Positions 1 through 5,947 of a DNA stretch of 64,000 nt are shown in pieces (within the stretch, counting starts at the first letter, position 1; every line of letters begins with the position of its first letter). The position numbers were made by a program, and so were the translations under genes. Under the pieces are notes generated by a model. It was not told where the DNA came from, ran no database searches, and was given only the letters and a program-made list of their open reading frames with translations. This stretch comes from a virus. The stretch covers positions 1-64,000 of the IMG/VR virus record IMGVR_UViG_3300033571_021855. The stretch is one strand, 5' to 3'.

Positions 1-915
1 TTCGGGGAAGATGCACTCTTCTAAATAATCATCTAGAACTTTATCCCATTCGTAGTCCATTTCATCATCGGTTCCAAATAGATAATCCACACCTTGAACA
101 CAGATTCTATTGTGTCCTTCCATAGCAATATCTTCTATCTCGTTCGCCGTTAAGTCAAACATATTACAGATGGCATATATCTCACTTGCATCATCATCAC
201 TTACCTCGTGAATGATTTTGAATGCTTCTTCTTCGTCTAATTCTGATACGAATGTATCTCCTTTTCTCTCTTCTTCATACTCTTCTATAAGAGTACAACA
301 TTCTTCTACTAAATCTTCAATGTCTTCAGGAAGTTCATCTATTAGCCATCCAGATCCATACTTATACAGATCTCCGTTTGGAAGAGTGTCATAAAGTAAC
401 GTATCTTGCACAACCTTAAAACATTCCTCAATCTCTTTATTTAAATTATTCTTCGTGTATTCATAGTATGAGATAGGTTCAATTTCATTTCCTTTTTCGT
501 CAAATATCATTGTAGGTTCATACAATTTCTCTTGTGTTTGTTTATTTGCCCACCTCTCTAATCCTTCTAAAGCTTTAACTGATACGTTGTATATGAGTTC
601 GTGGTTATTACCATTTGCTGACTCCTCACCTGTATATCTGTTGATACTTAATAACTTCTCCAAGGCATCCTCGTAACTTAAACCTTTCACAAGTTCCATT
701 TGCCTTGGTGTTCCAGGTTTCATATCATTAAGATGATACTTCGCCCACAAGTCTAGGAGCATTTCTTGTCCCTCATTGTCAGGCTCAATCATGTAATGGA
801 TTTGACCACAACCATAAATAATATCTCCATTCATAGAGAATCTTCCGTCTTTGATAGCTATTTCAATTACAGCTTTGTTTTTGTTTGCATCTACAAACGT
901 TACTTGCTTTTTCAT
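1..915 (-). CDS. Hypothetical acidic protein, C-terminus cut by window edge
   Basis: An open frame of 305 codons runs leftward from the ATG at 915 off the window edge, so the C-terminus is missing. The product is not recognised. It starts MKKQVTFVDANKNKAVIEIA, reads like a soluble cytoplasmic protein, and becomes very acidic after about residue 190, with many Glu/Asp pairs. It is the last visible gene of the leftward arm and starts just after the stop of the 98-residue gene upstream, so the two are probably co-transcribed. Codon use matches its neighbours. It was found by translating the edge region directly. Confidence 0.75.
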   Translation of the reverse strand, partial: MKKQVTFVDANKNKAVIEIAIKDGRFSMNGDIIYGCGQIHYMIEPDNEGQEMLLDLWAKYHLNDMKPGTPRQMELVKGLSYEDALEKLLSINRYTGEESANGNNHELIYNVSVKALEGLERWANKQTQEKLYEPTMIFDEKGNEIEPISYYEYTKNNLNKEIEECFKVVQDTLLYDTLPNGDLYKYGSGWLIDELPEDIEDLVEECCTLIEEYEEERKGDTFVSELDEEEAFKIIHEVSDDDASEIYAICNMFDLTANEIEDIAMEGHNRICVQGVDYLFGTDDEMDYEWDKVLDDYLEECIFPE

Positions 916-916
916 A

Positions 917-1213
917 TTAATAAGATTTAATTGTTTTATAATTATTTTCTAAATATTCTGTTCTAATTCTCTTCCACCAACCCCAAAGGTCTTCGTCCCA
1001 TTGTTTTTTGTTTAAGAATTCTAATTCTTCAGGTGTCCAATCAATTCCATACTTGATTCCTGATACAGTGGAACTCAAACTCCAATCTGTATAATCGTCA
1101 TTAGCCAGTATTTGGCTATATCTAGGGGTTTCCGATGGAGTCCCTACCAACATAAAATAAACACACCAATTGTCTAACACTTCTAACAACTTACTTTTTA
1201 CTTGCTCTTCCAT
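917..1213 (-). CDS. Hypothetical protein, 98 aa
   Basis: Unrecognised small soluble protein rich in Trp and Glu (WTPEELEFLNKKQWDEDLWG in the second half). No membrane segment or metal motif is seen. It starts at ATG 1213, about 25 bases after the tRNA-like element at 1239-1298 on the same strand, and ends next to the start of the following gene. Translational coupling with that gene is likely. Function unknown. Confidence 0.65.
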   Translation of the reverse strand: MEEQVKSKLLEVLDNWCVYFMLVGTPSETPRYSQILANDDYTDWSLSSTVSGIKYGIDWTPEELEFLNKKQWDEDLWGWWKRIRTEYLENNYKTIKSY

Positions 1214-1238
1214 AACTTAATTTTTAATTTATAATTTG

Positions 1239-1298
1239 TTCGGAGTATGGGAGTCGAACCCACTTTTATTTTACGCCTAGCCATTCAGCCACCTCCGA
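1239..1298 (-). tRNA. tRNA-like element lacking the anticodon arm (decayed tRNA?)
   Basis: Read leftward, the 60 bases contain a 5' acceptor strand TCGGAGG pairing with 3' ACTCCGA at six of seven positions. They also contain T8 and G9, a D-arm (GCT, loop GAATGGCTA, GGC), and a perfect-looking T-arm with loop TTCGACT and stem GTGGG/CCCAT. Only 11 A-rich bases (GTAAAATAAAA) lie between the D-arm and the T-arm, where a normal tRNA carries the anticodon stem-loop and variable region. The D-arm text resembles class II (Ser/Leu) tRNAs. It lies eight bases after a small secreted-protein gene. It cannot decode a codon, so it is either a deletion derivative or a tRNA mimic. Confidence 0.55.
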
Positions 1299-1305
1299 TA
1301 AAGGT

Positions 1306-1485
1306 TTAAACTTTAAATGTTTTCCCTTTGCAGTTATTCAAATTAAACACATGGTTCATAGTTTGAACTCTATGCATTTTTCTATAATGTTTTCTATAGT
1401 TGAAACCTCTTGGAGGTTTGTTACAGAAAGCCTCTCCATTAAATATAATAAAGAAGCATAATAAGATTGTTGATAGTATTTTCAT
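1306..1485 (-). CDS. Small secreted protein with signal peptide, 59 aa
   Basis: This reading frame is too short for usual gene callers. ATG at 1485, stop at 1306. Residues 1-20 form a classical signal peptide: a Lys, then a hydrophobic stretch ILSTILLCFFIIF, ending near GEAFC. The mature part is short and basic (RKHYRKMHR) with two Cys. A periplasmic or surface location is inferred. It belongs to a run of tiny envelope proteins (1306-2239) and directly precedes the tRNA-like element. No family is recognised. Confidence 0.5.
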   Translation of the reverse strand: MKILSTILLCFFIIFNGEAFCNKPPRGFNYRKHYRKMHRVQTMNHVFNLNNCKGKTFKV

Positions 1486-1501
1486 AACATTATTTTAAAG
1501 A

Positions 1502-1672
1502 TTAATCCTCTTCAGGTTTCATACCTACATATAGGCAACCTATTGATGAAATGGATGAGACTACCACTATACGTGTGGAAAATATATGTTCCCCTACCAT
1601 GATTCCCATCATTCCTACAAGCAGTCCTATCACTGATAAGACAAACCACCAATTCCAATTATATTGACTCAT
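1502..1672 (-). CDS. Small membrane protein, 56 aa, two TM segments
   Basis: ATG at 1672, stop at 1502. It has two hydrophobic segments (WWFVLSVIGLLVGMMGIMVG and RIVVVSSISSIGCLYVG) joined by a short polar turn, with an acidic end KPEED. This suggests a two-pass inner-membrane protein. Its start overlaps the end of the 78-residue gene upstream by 14 bases, which supports co-translation. Function unknown. Phage micro-proteins of this type often act on the host envelope, but nothing here shows that. Confidence 0.5.
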   Translation of the reverse strand: MSQYNWNWWFVLSVIGLLVGMMGIMVGEHIFSTRIVVVSSISSIGCLYVGMKPEED

Positions 1673-1895
1673 GATTTCTATTTTTTGTCATTATCTCTAT
1701 AGCTCTCTGATTATTAGCATTTCCCATATCAGATTCTATCCCTAATTTCTCAAGGATATTGTGATAAGCACCCCATCGAGCTCTCCACAGTTTTGAGCTC
1801 TCATTCTCACTACCTAATATAGAGCTAACTTCTTGCAACAATAAGAAGTGTTCAGCTTCTATATCTTGTAATATTTTAATTTCTTTCTTTGTCAT
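1659..1895 (-). CDS. Hypothetical protein, 78 aa, helical
   Basis: Unrecognised. The protein begins MTKKEIKILQDIEAEHFLLL and looks almost entirely alpha-helical and charged, with no Cys and no membrane segment. It lies between two tiny membrane-protein genes and overlaps the downstream one by 14 bases. It is likely soluble. Confidence 0.6.
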   Translation of the reverse strand: MTKKEIKILQDIEAEHFLLLQEVSSILGSENESSKLWRARWGAYHNILEKLGIESDMGNANNQRAIEIMTKNRNHESI

Positions 1896-1898
1896 AAC

Positions 1899-2075
1899 TT
1901 ACTTTTTTGAGGGTGTTACTGCACCCATTGTTAAACATATTAGGAAATTTATAGAGGCTATCCAACCTAACATATCATTCCCATAAAAAACTATTGCCAA
2001 CATTAGCAATAAACTGGACATAGCAAAATACATTGCATATACCTTTTTTCGGGGCTTAAGAAAAGATTTTCCCAT
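1899..2075 (-). CDS. Small membrane protein, 58 aa
   Basis: ATG at 2075, stop at 1899. A basic N-terminus (KPRKK) is followed by two hydrophobic stretches (MYFAMSSLLLMLAIVFY and MLGWIASINFLICLTMGA) and a basic end PSKK. This predicts a two-pass membrane protein with both ends in the cytoplasm. Its start overlaps the stop of the gene before it as TAATG, which is strong support for both reading frames. Function unknown. Confidence 0.5.
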   Translation of the reverse strand: MGKSFLKPRKKVYAMYFAMSSLLLMLAIVFYGNDMLGWIASINFLICLTMGAVTPSKK

Positions 2076-2239
2076 TACTCTATATTCTTAAACTCTCTAA
2101 ACCTCTTTCTCATCTTATAAGAAGAATAAACTTCTTTACACTCATAGAAAAAGAATACACAAAATAACAATACACAAAACACCACCATAACCTCTAACAT
2201 AAAGGCTAAAAAGATGATGATACAATTAATTATAAACAT
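2075..2239 (-). CDS. Small membrane protein, 54 aa
   Basis: ATG at 2239, stop at 2077-2075, overlapping the next start as TAATG. The first 33 residues are very hydrophobic (FIINCIIIFLAFMLEVMVV, then FCVLLFCVFFFYE) and are followed by a basic, Tyr-rich tail. It is likely membrane-anchored with a cytoplasmic tail. The 138 bases upstream contain no clear consensus promoter. Confidence 0.45.
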   Translation of the reverse strand: MFIINCIIIFLAFMLEVMVVFCVLLFCVFFFYECKEVYSSYKMRKRFREFKNIE

Positions 2240-2378
2240 AATTTCTCTTTATTTTTTGAACACACCCCTATTATTTAGTATATGTATTCGGTTTCTAAAC
2301 ACATTTTTTCCCTTATTGAAGGACTTGGGGGGGATGTCTACCTCCCTCATAATCAAGACTTTATACAAAAAAAATCCA

Positions 2379-2669
2379 TTAACCGATTAATATTTTCACA
2401 GAAAGTCTATTTCTGTAGTCCCTTGAACCTAAGGCTTTTACCTTTTTAGGCAAATATTTATTCAAGTCCCTAATTATATACTCTCCACTATGGATTTTTG
2501 CCATAGTAACACTGTTTAATTCTCCAAGCAACTTTGCCATACTGCTCATTGTTAGACTATTACCTCCCTCGTGAAGATAAAGTTTCCCTTTTTTCCCAAT
2601 CATAAGAATTGGGGTTCCGAATAGGTCAACATAAATCAATTGACCTCTAGTTTCTACAATTTTCATCAT
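2379..2669 (-). CDS. Hypothetical protein, 96 aa, operator-controlled
   Basis: Unrecognised small beta-rich protein starting MMKIVETRGQLIYVDLFGTP. No motif is recognised. Its start lies about 18 bases downstream of operator copy A (2687-2713), so it is probably controlled by whatever binds the 27-bp dyad, plausibly the 69-residue protein encoded just upstream. The start ATGATG leaves a choice of two codons. Confidence 0.6.
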   Translation of the reverse strand: MMKIVETRGQLIYVDLFGTPILMIGKKGKLYLHEGGNSLTMSSMAKLLGELNSVTMAKIHSGEYIIRDLNKYLPKKVKALGSRDYRNRLSVKILIG

Positions 2670-2686
2670 AACTTTTCTTATTTTGT

Positions 2687-2713
2687 GTCCTGTTTTGTAT
2701 ACCTAAACTAGAC
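2687..2713. promoter_or_regulatory. Operator copy A, 27-bp imperfect palindrome
   Basis: Imperfect dyad with arms GTCnnGTTTnG and CnAAACnnGAC around a five-base centre. The same 27 bases, with one substitution, recur at 2918-2944. This copy overlaps the last codons of the 69-residue gene and lies just before the 96-residue gene. A weak -7 element (TATAATTG, leftward) ends in it. Confidence 0.6.
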
Positions 2714-2912
2714 AATTATACCTTTTACCTCCTCTTTTGGAGGATATTTTAACTATTTGAGGGTTGAACACCTCAAAATTTTCCCACTCCCAGGATTTTA
2801 AGTGGTCTTTTCGACCAATTGTTTTAGTTGAGCACCCAATATGCTCACTCAAATGGAGTTTTTCTTTAAAGATAGCACTCATTTTAGTGCTTTTGTCAAT
2901 CGCTATGTACAT
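2703..2912 (-). CDS. Probable small DNA-binding regulator, 69 aa
   Basis: The segment LSEHIGCSTKTIGR (residues 21-34) has the spacing of a helix-turn-helix recognition unit, followed by Lys/Arg-rich sequence and a basic end KISSKRGGKRYN. The gene lies between two copies of a 27-bp dyad (2687-2713 and 2918-2944). The upstream copy overlaps the start-point of its own promoter. Autoregulation, plus regulation of the next gene, is the simplest reading. The helix-turn-helix call is by eye and the family is not identified. Confidence 0.6.
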   Translation of the reverse strand: MYIAIDKSTKMSAIFKEKLHLSEHIGCSTKTIGRKDHLKSWEWENFEVFNPQIVKISSKRGGKRYNCLV

Positions 2913-2917
2913 AAAAT

Positions 2918-2944
2918 GTCCTGTTTTGTATATCTAAACTAGAC
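2918..2944. promoter_or_regulatory. Operator copy B, 27-bp imperfect palindrome
   Basis: Second copy of the dyad GTCnnGTTTnG / CnAAACnnGAC. On the leftward strand it begins with the last G of the promoter element TACATTTG and covers the expected transcription start, an ideal place for repression. It lies six bases before the ATG of the 69-residue regulator gene. Confidence 0.65.
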
Positions 2945-2974
2945 AAATGTACTAAATCCTTTCCAAACTACCAA
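2944..2974 (-). promoter_or_regulatory. Leftward promoter, TTG-N20-TACATTTG
   Basis: On the minus strand a TTG (2974-2972) is followed after exactly 20 bases by TACATTTG (2951-2944), matching the Bacteroidota consensus. The operator at 2918-2944 overlaps its downstream edge. It is predicted to drive the 69-residue regulator and the genes after it. Confidence 0.6.
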
Positions 2975-3016
2975 GCACAATTTGTCCTTTGTCCTTGTTA
3001 CTATCCTCACTCTGTA

Positions 3017-3277
3017 TTATTTGAGGATCAATGCTATTCCTTTTACGGATACTTCTCCTTTTAGGAAGCCATGTATTTGTATAGTTCTTTCCTTGTAAAC
3101 TTTTCTTGTCTTCTCTTTAGACTCTCTCTCTAGTTTAGATAATCTTTTTTCGTAAGCCGAGATTTTAGAGAAGTAGTCTATTCGATCAGACACACGCTCT
3201 CCCCCATAAGGATGCCTCTTCCCTTTAAGAGAGGATAGTTGCCATTCCTCCCCGAAGTAGATTTCCTTTCTAGCCAT
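3017..3277 (-). CDS. Hypothetical basic coiled-coil protein, 86 aa
   Basis: The frame is open further upstream, but the first 36 codons are the shadow of the overlapping gene. The ATG at 3277, overlapping the previous stop as ATGGCTAG, is the natural start and gives MARKEIYFGEEWQ. The middle (YEKRLSKLERESKEKTRKVY) predicts a charged coiled coil. Strongly basic, no family recognised. Confidence 0.6.
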   Translation of the reverse strand: MARKEIYFGEEWQLSSLKGKRHPYGGERVSDRIDYFSKISAYEKRLSKLERESKEKTRKVYKERTIQIHGFLKGEVSVKGIALILK

Positions 3278-3473
3278 TGTCCATAGCTTTAAACATTTTC
3301 TCAACAAATTTCTTCTCTTCCATAAGGAATTTGAATGTAGATTCATATTCTCCATTAAACTCTTCTTGCCACATATCCATGGCAATCTTTATCCTCTTCG
3401 CCTCAATAGCTTCATCCATTGTTGCATAAGATACCCCATTGAAGATGTACCTTTCCTCTCTCTTAATTTCCAT
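3270..3473 (-). CDS. Hypothetical protein, 67 aa
   Basis: Starts MEIKREERYIFNGVSYATMD and is mostly helical and charged. It resembles the small phage proteins that start with a short beta-hairpin (YIFNGVSYATMDEA). Function unknown. It ends overlapping the next gene by eight bases, so the two are translationally coupled. No consensus promoter was found upstream. Confidence 0.6.
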   Translation of the reverse strand: MEIKREERYIFNGVSYATMDEAIEAKRIKIAMDMWQEEFNGEYESTFKFLMEEKKFVEKMFKAMDNG

Positions 3474-4000
3474 AACACAATTATTTTATTTGCCCAACAT
3501 TAGGCATTAGATCCCCTAGACGAAATCAATCTTTTATAAGGCAAAGCCTATCAAGGGGAAAATATTTTTTATTTGCCTCGCAGATGTATCCTTCTCGTAT
3601 AGATTCCTTGCCCATACTACTTTAATACACCTCAGACAAAGTGTTAATACCCACTTAGACACCTTTCGCCTATAGTGGTAGGACACAACTATAAACACGA
3701 AAGTTTGTTGTACCCTTTTGTTCATACGTATACGTTGTGACCTACCTACCCCATAAAGATTAACCTTTATAGAATAGGCATAACTACGTACACCCCTTAA
3801 TGTATGCATTTTTATTTAATAGAGAATCGGACACAATACGCCCCTAAAAAGATTATATTAAATAGGTTCATCATGAAATAAATGTACGCTATCTTTTAAA
3901 AAAACTTACTTCATAGAAAATTACACACCCCCCCTAAAGGACTGTTAAATATAACTTAAGCGTATTAGTTTAATACATAGGTTAACACTTCGCAAAACTT

Positions 4001-4019
4001 TTGTTTCACGTTGAAACAA
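4001..4019. repeat. parS-like inverted repeat
   Basis: Perfect 8-bp arms TTGTTTCA / TGAAACAA separated by CGT. The core TGTTTCACGTTGAAACA equals the well-known bacterial ParB site TGTTTCACGTGAAACA with one extra T in the middle. The single copy seen lies in the non-coding region downstream of the Lys-rich protein gene. Whether host ParB could bind a site with altered half-site spacing is doubtful. Confidence 0.4.
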
Positions 4020-4120
4020 CTTTTTAGCATTGTTTCAAATTTCAATATGTCAAAGAACGTGCAAAGGTTTAAATATTGCATAGAATTAAAAAATATTAAT
4101 CCTAAATTTAAACTATTGCA

Positions 4121-4142
4121 AAAGGTTAAAAATATAACCTTT
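4121..4142. repeat. Short inverted repeat, possible terminator
   Basis: Arms AAAGGTTA and TAACCTTT around a six-base AT spacer, downstream of the stop of the leftward gene 4229-4870. Another small one (GGTTTAAAACC) lies at the gene end. Neither is followed by a convincing U-tract on the minus strand, so termination is only a suggestion. Confidence 0.3.
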
Positions 4143-4228
4143 GTAAATTTGCACCCTCAACTCAATCGAAAGAGTTATATATAAACGCTTTTATATATTG
4201 ACTTCGCAAAGGGCAAAGGTTTAAAACC

Positions 4229-4870
4229 TTATTTTTTTAATTCTAAAAATTGATTAAATGCCATTTCAATTGTACATTCATTTTTTACAACTGAATTAAT
4301 CAAAGCGTTTATTTCTTCGCCTTTATTCAATAGGCTATCAATTAGGACACTTTCTTTCGTATCGTATACACTTTCAATTTTTTCAATCGAATTCAAAGCA
4401 ATTGACAAAGAAAATTGTCTACCATTTTTCACAACTTGCAAAAATTGATTTTCAGTCAAAAATACATTAACCATTGAAACGTGAAAACTTTTAGAATAAA
4501 CGCTTTTAAATTTCTTTGTCCCCTCGCTTTTATCCACTTCTTTAATAACTTTCAAAATTTGAAAAATTGAATTAAATTCGCCTTTCAATTTGTTTCTATA
4601 AACTTGCTTTTCGCTTAAATCTTTTTTCAAAAATTTTGCTTTTTTATCATCCAATTCAATAGACTTACTTTTTAAATCTGAAATCCTAATTTCATTCAAT
4701 ACTACATTTATAGCCTTGCAAAGTTGTTTATTTTCTTTGTTTTCTAATTTGATTAATTGTAAATCAATTTTTGTTAATTTAATAACTGTTTCGACTGTTT
4801 CTACTGTTTCAGCTTTTTTTGTTGCTAAAATTTCAACGTTTTTTTCTGTTACTACTGTTAAATTTTTCAT
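4229..4870 (-). CDS. Lys-rich protein of the palindrome-array region, 213 aa
   Basis: Not recognised. The protein is highly charged and Lys-rich, largely helical, without Cys clusters or membrane segments. Near the N-terminus it carries the repeated string AETVETVETVIKLTKID. It stands alone between two long non-coding stretches and has its own consensus promoter (4959-4988) overlapped by an inverted repeat. Its isolation and the array of GTTAAnnnnTTAAC sites upstream suggest that it may bind those sites or act with them in replication or partition. That is inference from position only. An extended 5' leader of about 80 bases contains a hairpin (4910-4923). Confidence 0.7.
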   Translation of the reverse strand: MKNLTVVTEKNVEILATKKAETVETVETVIKLTKIDLQLIKLENKENKQLCKAINVVLNEIRISDLKSKSIELDDKKAKFLKKDLSEKQVYRNKLKGEFNSIFQILKVIKEVDKSEGTKKFKSVYSKSFHVSMVNVFLTENQFLQVVKNGRQFSLSIALNSIEKIESVYDTKESVLIDSLLNKGEEINALINSVVKNECTIEMAFNQFLELKK

Positions 4871-4909
4871 GACTCTAAATTTTAAATTATTTTACATTAT
4901 TATACAATT

Positions 4910-4923
4910 ACGACAAAAGTCGT
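4910..4923 (-). promoter_or_regulatory. Hairpin in leader of gene 4229-4870
   Basis: Perfect inverted repeat ACGAC-AAAA-GTCGT within the predicted leader, about 40 bases before the start codon. It could act as an RNA hairpin or as a protein site. No further evidence. Confidence 0.35.
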
Positions 4924-4935
4924 TCATTTTTCAAA

Positions 4936-4960
4936 TGCTTCTTTAAACATTCATGAAGCA
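4936..4960. promoter_or_regulatory. Inverted repeat over transcription start, possible operator
   Basis: TGCTTC (4936-4941) and GAAGCA (4955-4960) form a dyad spanning the predicted start point and touching the -7 element of the leftward promoter at 4959-4988. The position suits a repressor site for gene 4229-4870. Confidence 0.4.
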
Positions 4961-4988
4961 AATATACAACGCTTTTTTTAATTAGCAA
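4959..4988 (-). promoter_or_regulatory. Leftward promoter, TTG-N19-TATATTTG
   Basis: Minus-strand TTG (4988-4986), 19 bases, then TATATTTG (4966-4959): a full match to the Bacteroidota consensus. It is predicted to start transcription near 4954 and to drive only gene 4229-4870. Confidence 0.6.
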
Positions 4989-5947
4989 TAGATTTATTAA
5001 AAAAAATTGAAAATAATTTTAAAATAAATGTTAAAGTGTTGAATATCAATTAATTAAAAATTGGTGCAAAATTGATCTTTTTTTAAAATTTACTAATAAA
5101 TAGACAATTTTTAAACGTTTATATATATCAATTAGAACGAATTTAAACGAATGAATTAATAAAATAATGCATTCATATATATAATAGGTTTATAACCTTT
5201 AAATAAAGTTTGTATATAAAATGAATTATAATCTAAAAATAAGGTAAAAATAACACGTGTTAAAATATTAACGTATTAATGCAAATTTGTATTTGCAAAA
5301 GTCAATTTTTCATTTAATGCAATAACTGTAATAGGGCAAAGTATTAATACATTCTATATTAAAAAAGTCGCTTAAAATTGAAATTTGATAAAGTCAATAG
5401 CAAATGAAAAAAGTTATTAACAGTTTTAAAAAATTAACGTATTAGTACAAATTTGTTACGTGTTAAGATCTTAACACCAGATCTGGAAAGTGTTAAAAAT
5501 TTAACAGATCGATAGTCGTGTTAAAAAATTAACATATTATATGTATATATGTTAATAATATAACTTGTTAAGAATTTCACAAAAAGGTTTAATACTGTTA
5601 ATATTATAACATAGAATGTAGGTGTTAAATTCTTAACAATAATCCAGTAAATTGTTAAAAAAATAACAGAAAAAAGTTCGTGTTAAGATCTTAACGCCAG
5701 ATCTGGAATGTGTTAAATTCTTAACAAGGGGGGTTACCCAAAGAAAAAATTTTTTTGTGGGGAGGATTTTTAGTAGGTAGTTATGCACGGTGTGTCGATA
5801 TCTATTTTTACCCCCCCCAAAAGAAAAGTTTTATTATAGCGAAAAGTAATTAAGATACCTCCAGCAAGTCTTATCACATCTGTTTTATTATAGAGTTCAC
5901 CTCAGCAAGGGGGGTTATTTGATTTAGGAGGGAGCCCTCTCCCCTTC
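4989..5947. other. Non-coding control region, about 960 bp
   Basis: No plausible gene on either strand. It is extremely AT-rich up to about 5720, and the palindrome array at 5259-5725 fills its middle. A 23-bp direct repeat beginning TTAACGTATTA occurs at 5268-5290 and 5434-5456. The 5726-5947 part is different: G-run and C-run tracts, a direct repeat CAAGGGGGGTTA (5725-5736 and 5906-5917) and another, GTTTTATTATAG (5828-5839 and 5882-5893). Candidate replication origin, partition site or regulatory hub. Confidence 0.6.
5259..5725. repeat. Array of about eleven GTTAAnnnnTTAAC palindromes
   Basis: Seven exact copies of GTTAAnnnnTTAAC start at 5259, 5462, 5492, 5520, 5624, 5682 and 5712. Four copies with one changed base start at 5551, 5567, 5597 and 5654, and a poorer one lies at 5423. 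From 5462 on, steps are 30, 28, 31, 16, 30, 27, 30, 28 and 30 bases, that is near three (once one and a half) helical turns, placing sites on one face of DNA. Flanks are often TGTTAA...TTAACA. A longer unit containing the palindrome CCAGATCTGG is duplicated at 5459-5505 and 5679-5725. The pattern fits iterons, a centromere or an operator array, not CRISPR. Confidence 0.8.

Larger units (their letters stand above)
3474..4228. other. 755-bp region without a convincing gene
   Basis: The first half (3480-3830) is less AT-rich than the surroundings and holds several short inverted repeats, for example ATAAGGC/GCCTAT near 3536-3552 and the palindrome ACGTATACGT near 3730. It contains a 91-codon leftward frame whose residue use (many Arg, Val, Trp, few Glu) is unlike the neighbouring proteins. 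A structured RNA is as likely as a gene. The second half (3830-4228) is AT-rich, with a run of eight C near 3930, a parS-like repeat (4001-4019) and an inverted repeat (4121-4142). Confidence 0.5.

Noticed and set aside
1239-1298. Functional tRNA gene
   Set aside because: No anticodon arm can be formed in the 11 bases between D- and T-arms; reported only as tRNA-like.
2330-2365. Leftward terminator after the 96-residue gene
   Set aside because: The G-run and C-run can pair imperfectly, but no U-tract follows on the minus strand.
3278-3385. Longer form of the 86-residue protein starting at 3385
   Set aside because: The extra 36 codons only repeat the neighbouring gene in another frame, and ATG 3277 is coupled to its stop.
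3534-3809. Leftward frame of 91 codons as a protein gene
   Set aside because: Residue use (many Arg, Val, Tyr, Trp, few Glu/Asp) differs from neighbouring proteins, no promoter or coupling to another gene is seen, and the DNA is hairpin-rich. Treated as a non-coding candidate.
4001-4019. True parS site
   Set aside because: The half-sites are one base further apart than in the canonical 16-bp site, so ParB binding cannot be assumed; kept as parS-like.
5462-5725. CRISPR array
   Set aside because: Regular spacing near 30 bases at first suggests one, but the repeats are 14 bp palindromes with variable centres, intervals are too short for repeats plus spacers, and no cas genes are near.
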